Source of the DNA: a virus
Length of the DNA stretch: 33,262 bases
Direction: 5' to 3' (one strand)
IMG/VR virus record: IMGVR_UViG_3300021963_000405
Location: 1 to 33,262 of that record
Part shown: positions 17,349-25,292 of the stretch, one piece after another
How the letters are laid out: each line of letters starts with the position of its first letter
Position numbering within the stretch: position 1 is the first letter of the stretch
Notes under the pieces: model-generated
Told to the model about the DNA's origin: nothing
Database searches by the model: none
The model's input: only the letters and a program-made list of their open reading frames with translations
Position numbers and translations under genes: made by a program

Positions 17349-18032
17349 ATGGCAAAGGAATTCAATAAAAAATTTATGCACCCAACACGTAGAAAGTTGG
17401 TTGATATGGTAATGCATGGTGCTGAATATGAAAAGGAATCATTTATTTCATTTTCTGGAGCAGATAAGGAAATTATAAAACGTAAGGTTGGTGAAAAATG
17501 GACTGATGAAGATGGTAAGTCTTGGGAGCAATTAGAAGCAGGTAAAATACAAACATCAGAATTAGGCGATACTATGGCTGAAGTTAGAGCTTATTTGGAT
17601 AAGCTAAATACTTGTAAATCTGATAATTGTAAAACAATTAAACCTGGTAGAGTTGATAAAAAATTAATATCTAAAACTGGATATTGTTTACATTGTCTTG
17701 CTTTGAGAGAAGCTCAGATAAAATATGATGGATTATGGGAGCCATATGAGGATTATAAAATATATTCCAATATGATTGCACATGGTAATGATATAGTAGC
17801 TCAATTTAAGCAAGCTTATAGAGATGCAAAGCAAACATATGAAGTAGTTCAAGAAGATGGTAAGATTGAAACTTGGAGTATGGAAAGGGATGTTGAAGAA
17901 CTTAAAGCAGAAATCCTTTTAGAGATTGTTAAGTTTGAAGGTGAGATTGAGCAAGCTACAAAACTAAGAAATGAGGCTTACGATAAATTAAAAGATAAAA
18001 ACTACGATTTAGTAAGACCACTTAACAATTAG
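17349..18032 (+). CDS. Zinc-binding protein in the small-terminase position, 227 aa
   Basis: I do not recognise the family with certainty. The gene lies one base before terL (stop 18030-18032, next ATG 18034), where a small terminase subunit (gp16) would be expected. It carries a zinc-ribbon-like cluster C89-x4-C94-x18-C113-x2-C116 and a C-terminal charged coiled coil (about 172-220). Small terminases recognise DNA and regulate the large subunit. They often contain coiled coils but not usually a zinc ribbon, so either this is a divergent gp16 or a different packaging or late-transcription accessory. Tight coupling to terL is the main support for a packaging role. Confidence 0.5.
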   Translation: MAKEFNKKFMHPTRRKLVDMVMHGAEYEKESFISFSGADKEIIKRKVGEKWTDEDGKSWEQLEAGKIQTSELGDTMAEVRAYLDKLNTCKSDNCKTIKPGRVDKKLISKTGYCLHCLALREAQIKYDGLWEPYEDYKIYSNMIAHGNDIVAQFKQAYRDAKQTYEVVQEDGKIETWSMERDVEELKAEILLEIVKFEGEIEQATKLRNEAYDKLKDKNYDLVRPLNN

Positions 18033-18033
18033 T

Positions 18034-19629
18034 ATGAGTACAGGTATAACACAAAAGAAATCCCTAAAAGAGATTATTGCAGAAGAATACAAAAAGTGTG
18101 CGGTAGACCCGATTCACTTTATGAAGAAGTATTGTATGATTCAGCATCCAGTTAGAGGTAAGATACCTTTCCATTTATTTCCATTTCAGGAAAAGACCCT
18201 AACGCAATTTGCCGGCAATAGATTTAATATAGTATTGAAATCACGTCAAACTGGTATCTCAACCTTATCGGCTGGATACGCACTTTGGAAAATGATATTC
18301 AATTCAGATTTCAACGTATTGGTTATTGCAACAAAGCAAGATGTTGCAAAAAACTTAGTAACTAAAGTAAGAGTAATGCATGAATTGCTTCCTACATGGC
18401 TTAAGAACGGGTCTATGGAAGATAACAAGCTTTCCCTTCGTTTAACAAATGGCTCTCAAATTAAGGCTATTGCTTCATCTCCTGATGCAGGACGTTCGGA
18501 AGCCTTATCACTTCTAATATTTGATGAGGCCGCTTTCATTGATGATATTGATGAGATTTGGGTGGCAGCTCAATCTACATTATCAACGGGTGGTAGTTGT
18601 ATTGCATTATCTACTCCTAATGGTGTGGGTAATTGGTTTCATCAAACTTGGTTAGGAGCTGAGGAAAGTAGAAATCCATTTAATACAATCAGATTACATT
18701 GGACAGTACACCCTGAAAGAGACCAAAAGTGGAGAGACCAGCAAGAAGAATTATTGGGAATAAAGAAAGCAGCACAAGAGTGTGATTGTGACTTTGTATC
18801 TTCTGGAGAGACTGTAATTGAACCGGAAACACTAATGTTCTATAAAGAAACATATATTCAAGAACCAATTGAGAAAGGTGGATTTGATGGAAACCTTTGG
18901 AAATGGGAACATCCTGATTATTCAAAATCATATATGGTAATTGCCGATGTGGCTAGAGGTGATGGTGCCGATTATTCCACTTGTCATGTAATTGATATTG
19001 TAAATGCAACTCAAGTAGCTGAATATAAGGGTAAAGTAGATACTAAAGATTTTGGAAACTTTTTAGTAGCTCTTTCAACTGAATATAACGATGCTTTACT
19101 TGTAATAGAAAATGCAAACATTGGATGGGCAACAATTCAACAAGTAATTGATAGAGATTATAAAAACTTATTCTATATGAGTAAGGATTTGAAATATATT
19201 GATGTGGAGAATCAAATGACTAATAGATATAGAGCAGAAGATAAAGGATTAGTAGCAGGATTTTCAACTACTTCTAAGACTAGACCTTTAATCATATCTA
19301 AATTAACCGACTACTTCAGAGAAAAATCAGTTATAGTTCGTTCTACTCGTTTAATAGATGAGTTATTTACATTTATCTATATGAATGGTAGAGCAGAAGC
19401 TATGAAGGGTTATAATGATGACTTAGTAATGGCATTTTCAATTGGATTGTGGGTTAGAGATACAGCACTTCGTTTAAGACAAGAGGGGATTGATTTAACT
19501 AAAAGTGCGGTTGGTGGTATTACATCAAATACTTATAATGGTATTTATGGTGGTGGAAATACTATGGATGATGACCCTTGGAAAATGAGAGCTGGTGATG
19601 GATTTGAGGATTTAACTCAATGGTTGTAG
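18034..19629 (+). CDS. terL: Terminase large subunit (gp17), 531 aa
   Basis: This is the DNA-packaging motor ATPase and headful nuclease. The ATPase domain has a deviant Walker A, KSRQTGIST (69-77): T4 gp17 has SRQLGKTT, while here the usual P-loop Lys is Ile and a Lys sits at the start of the motif, as in lambda gpA. Walker B is LSLLIFDEA (158-166, D164/E165) and the coupling motif is STPNG (from 193). The RNase H-like nuclease domain shows D305 in VIADVARGDGADYS, E359 in LVIENAN and the acidic pair D462/D463 in GYNDDLVMAF, which correspond to the three metal-binding acids of the family. The length is a little under T4 gp17 (610). Genes for tail sheath (gp18) and tube (gp19), which lie after gp17 in T4, are not here; the portal follows directly. 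Confidence 0.95.
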   Translation: MSTGITQKKSLKEIIAEEYKKCAVDPIHFMKKYCMIQHPVRGKIPFHLFPFQEKTLTQFAGNRFNIVLKSRQTGISTLSAGYALWKMIFNSDFNVLVIATKQDVAKNLVTKVRVMHELLPTWLKNGSMEDNKLSLRLTNGSQIKAIASSPDAGRSEALSLLIFDEAAFIDDIDEIWVAAQSTLSTGGSCIALSTPNGVGNWFHQTWLGAEESRNPFNTIRLHWTVHPERDQKWRDQQEELLGIKKAAQECDCDFVSSGETVIEPETLMFYKETYIQEPIEKGGFDGNLWKWEHPDYSKSYMVIADVARGDGADYSTCHVIDIVNATQVAEYKGKVDTKDFGNFLVALSTEYNDALLVIENANIGWATIQQVIDRDYKNLFYMSKDLKYIDVENQMTNRYRAEDKGLVAGFSTTSKTRPLIISKLTDYFREKSVIVRSTRLIDELFTFIYMNGRAEAMKGYNDDLVMAFSIGLWVRDTALRLRQEGIDLTKSAVGGITSNTYNGIYGGGNTMDDDPWKMRAGDGFEDLTQWL

Positions 19630-19646
19630 TGTTTTGATATTTTACG

Positions 19647-19655
19647 ATATTTATG
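19647..19655 (+). promoter_or_regulatory. Phage promoter-like motif upstream of the portal gene
   Basis: ATATTTATG matches the consensus in eight of nine positions. It lies 45 nt before the portal ATG in a 71-nt gap. Confidence 0.45.
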
Positions 19656-19700
19656 TTATATAATGTCAAAATAGGATTTTGTAGAAATTAATAATAAATT

Positions 19701-21479
19701 ATGGCAGAACAAGAAATAGATGATAGGAGTTTTTTTGGTAGACTAAAGAAGCTATTTGCATCCAATGCAATCGTAACGGTTGATAAAGATGGTAAACGTA
19801 GAGTAGTTGATACCGAAGAAAGACAAATGAATACTAACTTCGTAAATCTAAGAGATAGATATACAAAGTTACAAAGGTCCTATTACGAAACAAATCAGGG
19901 TGCACAATCAATGGCATATCATCAAGTTCGTAGAGAACTTTTTAGAGATTATGATGCTATGGATAATGACCCAATTATAGCATCGGCATTAGATATATAC
20001 GCTGATGAATCTACAACTAAAAATGAATTTGGTGATGTATTATCAATCAAATCATCAAACGAAAATGTAAGTGCAATACTTCATAACTTATTTTATGATG
20101 TTATTAATATAGAATTCAACTTATGGCCTTGGGTAAGAAACTTGGTAAAATATGGTGATTTCTTTTTAGCATTAGAAATTGCAGAAGGTAAAGGTATTAT
20201 TAATGTAACTCCATATTCTGTATATAATACTGAAAGATTAGAAGGTACTGACCCATTAAATCAGAACTATGTTAAATACAAAGTTGAATTAGATAGATTT
20301 GGTAAAAAGGAATATGAGAACTATGAAATGGCTCACTTCCGTTTATTATCAGATACCAACTTCCTTCCATATGGTAAGGCTATGATTGAAAATGGTCGCA
20401 GAGTTTGGAAACAATTATCATTAATGGAAGATGCGATGTTGATTCATCGTATTATGAGAGCACCTGAAAAGAGAGTGTTCAAAATTGATATTGGTAACAT
20501 CAATCCACAAGAGGTTGATAACTATATGCAAAAAATTATCAACAAAATGAAGAAAACTCCGTTTGTTGATAAAAATAGTGGTGATTACAACTTAAAATAC
20601 AATATTCAGAATCTTACTGAAGATTTCTTCTTACCTGTTAGAGGTGGAGATAGTGGTACATCAATTGAAAACTTAGCTGGATTGGATTATGCGGCAGTTG
20701 AAGATATTGATTATTTAAAAGCTAAATTATTTGCAGCATTGAAAGTACCAAAGGCTTACTTATCATATGATGAAAACGTTAATGGTAAAGCTACATTGGC
20801 TGCAGAAGATGTTCGTTTTGCTAGAACAATAGAAAGAATTCAAAGAACAATCGTTAGTGAATTATATAAGATTGCAATCGTTCACTTAGCTGGACAAGGT
20901 ATTGATGATGCCGAAATGACAAACTTCCAACTTACTTTAACTAACTCATCTACAATATATGAGCAAGAAAAAGTAAACTTATGGAGTGAAAAAGTTAGAT
21001 TAGCAACTGATATCAAAGGAATGAATATGTTATCTACCGATTGGGTATATCATAATGTATTCAGTATGAGTGAAGATGAGATGGATATGGAGAGAGCTAA
21101 AATGATATTAGACCTTAAAGACCGTTTCAGATATAACTCAATTGAACAGCAAGGGCAAGACCCAGCAAATCAACCTGAACCACAAAACGTTGAAGAAGAA
21201 ATTGAAAAGATGAAGCAGGAAATTGTGGATAACAAAGGTGGTAGACCAAGAGAGGGAAATACCTATGGTAAAGATAAACATCCATATGGTAGAGACCCAT
21301 TGGGTAACAAAGAAAATGAAAAAGAGAGAAAGAGAGAAACTCGTTCAATCGAATCAAGTAAAAAATTAGCACAAGAATATATCAATGGGATTTCAGCAAA
21401 AAAGAGGATTTTGAGTGAAAAAATAAAAAAAACTGACCTTTTGGATGAAAATAACCTGTTAGATGACAGTAAATTTTAA
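19701..21479 (+). CDS. gp20: Portal vertex protein (gp20), 592 aa
   Basis: This protein forms the dodecameric ring at the capsid vertex through which DNA enters and leaves. It is recognised from typical T4-like portal features: YDAMDNDPIIASALDIYADE near 90-109, a central wing/stem region, VPKAYLSYDENVNGKATLA (clip/stem area), and LTLTNSSTIYEQEK. The ~110-residue C-terminal tail is highly charged and low in complexity (ERKRETRSIESSKKL and neighbours), suggesting a flexible extension, longer than expected from the fold alone. Position between terL and the prohead genes agrees. The length is close to T4 gp20 (524) once the tail is allowed for. Confidence 0.92.
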   Translation: MAEQEIDDRSFFGRLKKLFASNAIVTVDKDGKRRVVDTEERQMNTNFVNLRDRYTKLQRSYYETNQGAQSMAYHQVRRELFRDYDAMDNDPIIASALDIYADESTTKNEFGDVLSIKSSNENVSAILHNLFYDVINIEFNLWPWVRNLVKYGDFFLALEIAEGKGIINVTPYSVYNTERLEGTDPLNQNYVKYKVELDRFGKKEYENYEMAHFRLLSDTNFLPYGKAMIENGRRVWKQLSLMEDAMLIHRIMRAPEKRVFKIDIGNINPQEVDNYMQKIINKMKKTPFVDKNSGDYNLKYNIQNLTEDFFLPVRGGDSGTSIENLAGLDYAAVEDIDYLKAKLFAALKVPKAYLSYDENVNGKATLAAEDVRFARTIERIQRTIVSELYKIAIVHLAGQGIDDAEMTNFQLTLTNSSTIYEQEKVNLWSEKVRLATDIKGMNMLSTDWVYHNVFSMSEDEMDMERAKMILDLKDRFRYNSIEQQGQDPANQPEPQNVEEEIEKMKQEIVDNKGGRPREGNTYGKDKHPYGRDPLGNKENEKERKRETRSIESSKKLAQEYINGISAKKRILSEKIKKTDLLDENNLLDDSKF

Positions 21480-21496
21480 TAAACATTAAAAAGTTT

Positions 21497-21505
21497 ATAT
21501 TTATA
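21497..21505 (+). promoter_or_regulatory. Phage promoter-like motif upstream of the prohead gene cluster
   Basis: Exact ATATTTATA, 41 nt before the ATG at 21547. The six genes that follow are spaced by at most about 6 nt, so this is probably the promoter for a long prohead operon ending at 25228. Confidence 0.55.
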
Positions 21506-21546
21506 TGTGTTAGTTTATAGACAGTAGGTTAAATATAGGGAAATAA

Positions 21547-22416
21547 ATGAAAAAAATAAAACATTCTAAGGTTAAGAATACCGGAGTGTTGTTTGAGCTT
21601 TTGGTAAGACAAATAACATTGGAAGTACTTAATGGTGATAAAACTGAGAACGCAAAAAACATTGTAAAAGAATTCTTTGCTTCTGGTACTGAATTAAATA
21701 AAGAATTACGTCTTTATGATTTACTATTAAAAGAAAAATATAATTCTGAAAGTAAAGCAGAAATGTTTGTAGATACTGTATCTCAGGCACATTCTAAATT
21801 AAACGAAGGTAAACTTGCAAAAGAAAAATACAATCTTATTAAGCAAATTAATGAGAAATTTGAATTAGAGCAGTTTCTTTCTTCGCCAATAACTAATTAT
21901 AAGGTATTGGCATCTATATACAAAGTTTTTGAATCTAAAAAATCCGAAAACTATGATATTAAAGATGTATTTAACTCAAAAGTAACCTTAATTGAAAACA
22001 TTATAGCTAGACCATCGACTAAAACTAACAAAGTAGAAGATACTAAATTAATAGAAACCTATAAGCAACAAGATAAAGACCTACGATTATTAACCTATAA
22101 GATTCTTGTTGAAACTTTCAATAAAAAATACACTAACTTAGATAGTAACCAAAAGAATTTGTTAAAGGAATATATAAACAATATATCAAATACATCTAAA
22201 TTCAAAGATTATCTTTCAGTAGAATTACCAAAAATTGTAGCTGAATTGAAATCAATCAAAGCTAAAATCCAAGATAAAGTAACTACTATTAAATTATCCG
22301 AAACTATTTCTATTTTAGAAAAAATGAAAATGGGTAAGAGTATATCTGATGGACAAGTTTCATCTATCATGCTTTCGTATGAGCTAATTAAAGAATTAAA
22401 ATCTAAATTAAAATAA
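21547..22416 (+). CDS. Conserved phage protein of the prohead operon, 289 aa, helical
   Basis: Unknown function. The protein is highly charged, Lys-rich and predicted mainly helical, starting MKKIKHSKVKNTGVLFELL. Similar proteins (N-terminal 'H..vkNTG.LFELLvRQ') lie between portal and protease in environmental T4-like phages. The stop codon overlaps the next start by one base (22416), so translation is probably coupled. T4 has the small prohead core proteins gp67 and gp68 in this slot, and a core or assembly role is a reasonable guess from position only. No catalytic motif, signal peptide or membrane segment is visible. Confidence 0.7.
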   Translation: MKKIKHSKVKNTGVLFELLVRQITLEVLNGDKTENAKNIVKEFFASGTELNKELRLYDLLLKEKYNSESKAEMFVDTVSQAHSKLNEGKLAKEKYNLIKQINEKFELEQFLSSPITNYKVLASIYKVFESKKSENYDIKDVFNSKVTLIENIIARPSTKTNKVEDTKLIETYKQQDKDLRLLTYKILVETFNKKYTNLDSNQKNLLKEYINNISNTSKFKDYLSVELPKIVAELKSIKAKIQDKVTTIKLSETISILEKMKMGKSISDGQVSSIMLSYELIKELKSKLK

Positions 22417-23003
22417 TGGAAGCTAGATTAAAAGAAATAATCAGAAGTATAGTTAAAGAAATCCAATCTGAAAAGGAATTGGAAGAAATGACTGGAACTG
22501 GTGCGGTTGCTGGATATAATACTCCGGCTGCATTTTCTAAACCTGGTTCTACTGCAAAGAAAAACAAAAGATTAGCTAACGTAACTGGTGGTGAAGTTGT
22601 TGATGATTTAGAAGAAGCTAAGGATTGGTTAAAAAACGATGTTCCTGCTGATTCTAAAAAGCCATTAGAAATAAAACCAACTGCAACCGATTGTAGTGAT
22701 TCTGGTGAAATTGCTGATAAAAGTGGTATGATATTAGCAAAGGATGATGATGAGGCTAGCTTAAACGAAAATCGTTGGTTAGCAATTAAAAAAGAAGAAA
22801 GCTCTCCTAAAGCTAAAATGAGTAAAGGTATTACATCTATCAAACAACAATTGGGTGAAGTAGAGAAATTTGTTAATTGGTATTCTAAGATAAAGAATGA
22901 GAATGGTGTTAAAAGAGATGATTACTACAAAAGAACAAATAAAAGTTTACATAAAATAAAAGAGAGATTAATGAATCTTTCAGAAAAAATTAGAACTTTA
23001 TAA
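22416..23003 (+). CDS. Small conserved prohead-region protein, 195 aa
   Basis: Function unknown. The N-terminal helix (MEARLKEIIRSIVKEI) is followed by MTGTGAVAGYNTPAAFSKPG (about 25-44), a Gly-rich peptide recurring in small proteins of this gene neighbourhood in marine T4-like phages. A disordered Asp/Ser/Lys-rich middle follows, then a helical C-terminus from ~135 (SIKQQLGEVEKFVNWYSKI). The start overlaps the previous stop by one base. Location between portal and protease and the simple composition suggest a core or head-internal protein. It contains no obvious enzyme motif. Confidence 0.65.
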   Translation: MEARLKEIIRSIVKEIQSEKELEEMTGTGAVAGYNTPAAFSKPGSTAKKNKRLANVTGGEVVDDLEEAKDWLKNDVPADSKKPLEIKPTATDCSDSGEIADKSGMILAKDDDEASLNENRWLAIKKEESSPKAKMSKGITSIKQQLGEVEKFVNWYSKIKNENGVKRDDYYKRTNKSLHKIKERLMNLSEKIRTL

Positions 23004-23004
23004 T

Positions 23005-23394
23005 ATGCCAGCACAATCAAAAGCACAACAACGATTTATGGGTATGGTTCATGCAGTACAAAAAGGAGACATAGAAGCACCATCTAAAGAAGTTGAAAAA
23101 GCAGCTGATTCAATGACTAAAAAAGATGCAAAAGATTACGCATCTACATCACATAAAGGTCTACCAAACAAAAAAGAAAGTATGAAAATCACTAAAGAAA
23201 GACTAAAAGAATTAGTTAAAGAAGTAATGACAGAAGAATCTGAATATCAAGCGTTTTTTCAAAAAGCATTAGATAAGACAGGTAAGGATATTAACTCAAT
23301 GTCTGATGATGAAAAAAAAGAGTTCTTTAATAAGATTGATTCCGCTTGGAATGGTAAATCTGAAAAGAATGAGGCTAAAAAGAAAAAATGGTAA
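23005..23394 (+). CDS. DUF3008-family small protein, 129 aa
   Basis: Residues 1-55 match the DUF3008 pattern: PAQSKAQQRFMGMVHAVQKG, then KAADSMTKKDAKDYASTSH and KGLP. This small domain of unknown function is found in bacteria and marine phages. It is followed by MKITKERLKELVKEVM, which looks like a second protein's start, and a C-terminal segment SEYQAFFQKALDKTG...KEFFNKIDSAW common in environmental phage proteins. It may therefore be a fusion of two small modules. It begins one base after the previous stop. A head-associated role is inferred from position. Confidence 0.7.
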   Translation: MPAQSKAQQRFMGMVHAVQKGDIEAPSKEVEKAADSMTKKDAKDYASTSHKGLPNKKESMKITKERLKELVKEVMTEESEYQAFFQKALDKTGKDINSMSDDEKKEFFNKIDSAWNGKSEKNEAKKKKW

Positions 23395-23400
23395 TATAAA

Positions 23401-23997
23401 ATGAAATCACTCTTAATAGAAACAAACCTATTCGAAGGTAAGGTAAACGAAGATGAGGGAGGAAGAACCTTAGTAAAGGGTATTCTACAAAGAGCATCTG
23501 CGGAAAACCAAAATGGTAGAGTATATCCTAGAGAAATCTTAATGAGAGAAGCTAAGAAATACGAAGTACTAATTAAAGAACGTAGAGCATTGGGTGAATT
23601 AGACCACCCGGATTCCACTGTAATTAATTTAAAGAATGTATCTCATAACGTAAGAGAAATCCATTGGGAAGGTGATGATTTATGTGGTACAGTAGAAATT
23701 CTACCAACACCATCTGGTAATATCTTAAAAGAATTATTAAAAGCTGGTATCCTATTAGGTATCTCATCAAGAGGTATGGGTTCGGTAACTAATATCGGAG
23801 AAGGTAAAGTAAAGGTTCAGGATGACTTTGAATTGATTGGTTGGGATTTTGTATCTAACCCATCTACACATGGAGCATTTATGGTGCCTGTAAACGAATC
23901 TGTTAATAGAGGTTTACAACAAATAGGAACTGATGTTTGTGGTGAATACTGCAAAGCTCAGGATTTAATGAGAGAAATAATAACTGAAATAGCATAA
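23401..23997 (+). CDS. gp21: Prohead maturation protease (gp21), 198 aa
   Basis: This is the serine protease that digests the scaffold and trims the capsid protein after prohead assembly (T4 gp21 type, herpesvirus-protease fold). It shows GRVYPREIL (40-48), the His motif GELDHP with H69, the nucleophile region GISSRGMGS (S122/S123), and GWDFVSNPST with D149. The N-terminal LLIETNLFEGKVNEDEG contains L/I-x-E-like peptides that could be self-processing sites. The length is close to T4 gp21 (212). In T4 the enzyme cuts after L/I-x-E, so probable substrates here include the scaffold, the MCP N-terminus and perhaps the 932-aa protein. Confidence 0.92.
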   Translation: MKSLLIETNLFEGKVNEDEGGRTLVKGILQRASAENQNGRVYPREILMREAKKYEVLIKERRALGELDHPDSTVINLKNVSHNVREIHWEGDDLCGTVEILPTPSGNILKELLKAGILLGISSRGMGSVTNIGEGKVKVQDDFELIGWDFVSNPSTHGAFMVPVNESVNRGLQQIGTDVCGEYCKAQDLMREIITEIA

Positions 23998-23999
23998 TA

Positions 24000-24548
24000 A
24001 TGGCAAAGAACTTTGATATATACGATTTTGTACACAACAATAAAATAACTTTAAAAGTTGATAGTAACAAAGGAACAACCGTATCTAAAGCATACAATGA
24101 TATCCGCAAAACTAACTTAAAAGAAGTAAAGATAGTTGATGGTAAATTCAGCATAGCTGAAAACTTAGAAGATAGAAAATTATCTACTGAAGTTAAAAAA
24201 CACTTCTTAGAAATTATTTCTACTTATAACACTTTCCAAGACCAAATGAAAAGACAATCTGATATGACAGAGGTTGCAAATACATTAGGTGCGATTGTTG
24301 AGGCTGCAAAAGAAATGACACTAAGAGAAAGTGGTGATTGGTTTGATAATGTGACTGTAAAAAGAAATATGCAAGAATTAGATAAAATGGGAAAATCATT
24401 TGATAAATTCGCATTAGAAGCAAAAGCAATGGATGAGAGATTACATTCTTTATATGAAGATATGGGTCACATCTTAAATCGTTACTATGAGATTGCAGAT
24501 ATCAGTACTGATACGATGCATGAAAGATTAGGAAATAAAAAGAAATAA
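24000..24548 (+). CDS. Conserved prohead-operon protein, 182 aa, function unknown
   Basis: The gene starts two bases after the protease stop. The protein has a short beta-type N-terminus (MAKNFDIYDFVHNNKITLKV) and a helical remainder with ESGDWFDNVTVKRNMQELDK near 113-132, a pattern recurring in proteins next to gp21 in marine T4-like phages. No enzymatic residues are evident. Position and helical content suggest a head-assembly accessory, but that is not demonstrated by any motif. Confidence 0.65.
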   Translation: MAKNFDIYDFVHNNKITLKVDSNKGTTVSKAYNDIRKTNLKEVKIVDGKFSIAENLEDRKLSTEVKKHFLEIISTYNTFQDQMKRQSDMTEVANTLGAIVEAAKEMTLRESGDWFDNVTVKRNMQELDKMGKSFDKFALEAKAMDERLHSLYEDMGHILNRYYEIADISTDTMHERLGNKKK

Positions 24549-24550
24549 TT

Positions 24551-25228
24551 ATGATTCGTTTAGGAGGATTGGTATCACAAAAAGCATTTGGTAAATTTGA
24601 AATGGGTAAAGTAATTTCTAATCCATTTGCAACCGCATTCGTTAATGAAGCAGAAGGCTCTGAAGACCACGAAGTATCAATGGCAAACAATTCATTGGAT
24701 ACTATCATTAAGATGGCAACTGAATTGAAAGCTAAGATGGGAAAAAATGAAAAAGATATTCCAGCTTGGATTCAAGACCATATTACTAATGCAGAAAACT
24801 TTATTTCACAAGCATCATCTAACTATCACGAATACGGACAAAACGAAGCTAGAATAGCTGAAGATTCACCTTGTTGGAAAGGATATAAGCAAGTTGGTAT
24901 GAAAGATAAAGGTGGTAAGCAAGTTCCAAATTGTGTACCTAACGAATCAGTAGTAAAAGAGGGCCCAATGAATTTACGTGGTGGAGTACCTAAAATGTAT
25001 GTTAAGTATTTAGCAGTTCAAAAGAAAGTTGCAGAATTAGTAAATGCTCAACTTAAAATGAAAGATGCATATTTTGCTGAAAAAGACCCAAAGAAAAAAG
25101 CAGCTATGATGCCGGCATTAAAAAAAGGTACTGGTCAATTAGAAATGTGGAGAAGAAATTTACAAAAAATAGAAGATAAATATATTTTAAGTCTTGATAA
25201 AGATGTGGAATATACTGGTGATATTTAA
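24551..25228 (+). CDS. Conserved phage protein with a 'CWKGYKQVGMK..PNCVP' motif, 225 aa
   Basis: Function unknown. It has a helical central part (DIPAWIQDHITNAENFISQA, about 73-92), followed by CWKGYKQVGMKDKGGKQ then VPNCVP (about 112-133), a two-cysteine peptide that recurs in many environmental phage proteins. A C-terminal helical segment is rich in Lys and Met. It is the last gene of the prohead operon: the stop is followed by a terminator hairpin at 25253-25279. The start overlaps nothing and follows the previous stop by two bases. Confidence 0.65.
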   Translation: MIRLGGLVSQKAFGKFEMGKVISNPFATAFVNEAEGSEDHEVSMANNSLDTIIKMATELKAKMGKNEKDIPAWIQDHITNAENFISQASSNYHEYGQNEARIAEDSPCWKGYKQVGMKDKGGKQVPNCVPNESVVKEGPMNLRGGVPKMYVKYLAVQKKVAELVNAQLKMKDAYFAEKDPKKKAAMMPALKKGTGQLEMWRRNLQKIEDKYILSLDKDVEYTGDI

Positions 25229-25252
25229 TAAATTTAATAAAAAAATATAAAG

Positions 25253-25279
25253 AAAAGCTTGGTTATTCCAAGCTTTTTT
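25253..25279 (+). terminator. Rho-independent terminator ending the prohead operon
   Basis: A perfect 10-bp stem, AAAAGCTTGG / CCAAGCTTTT, has a 5-nt loop (TTATT) and two further Ts. It lies 25 nt after the stop of the 225-aa gene and just before the methyltransferase gene. Confidence 0.85.
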
Positions 25280-25282
25280 CGT

Positions 25283-25291
25283 ATATTTACA
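25283..25291 (+). promoter_or_regulatory. Weak promoter-like motif abutting the methyltransferase start
   Basis: ATATTTACA matches seven of nine consensus bases but ends only one nucleotide before the ATG. A standard -10 role would therefore put the transcript start inside the gene. It may be chance, or the gene may be read by leakage through the terminator. Confidence 0.25.
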
Positions 25292-25292
25292 T

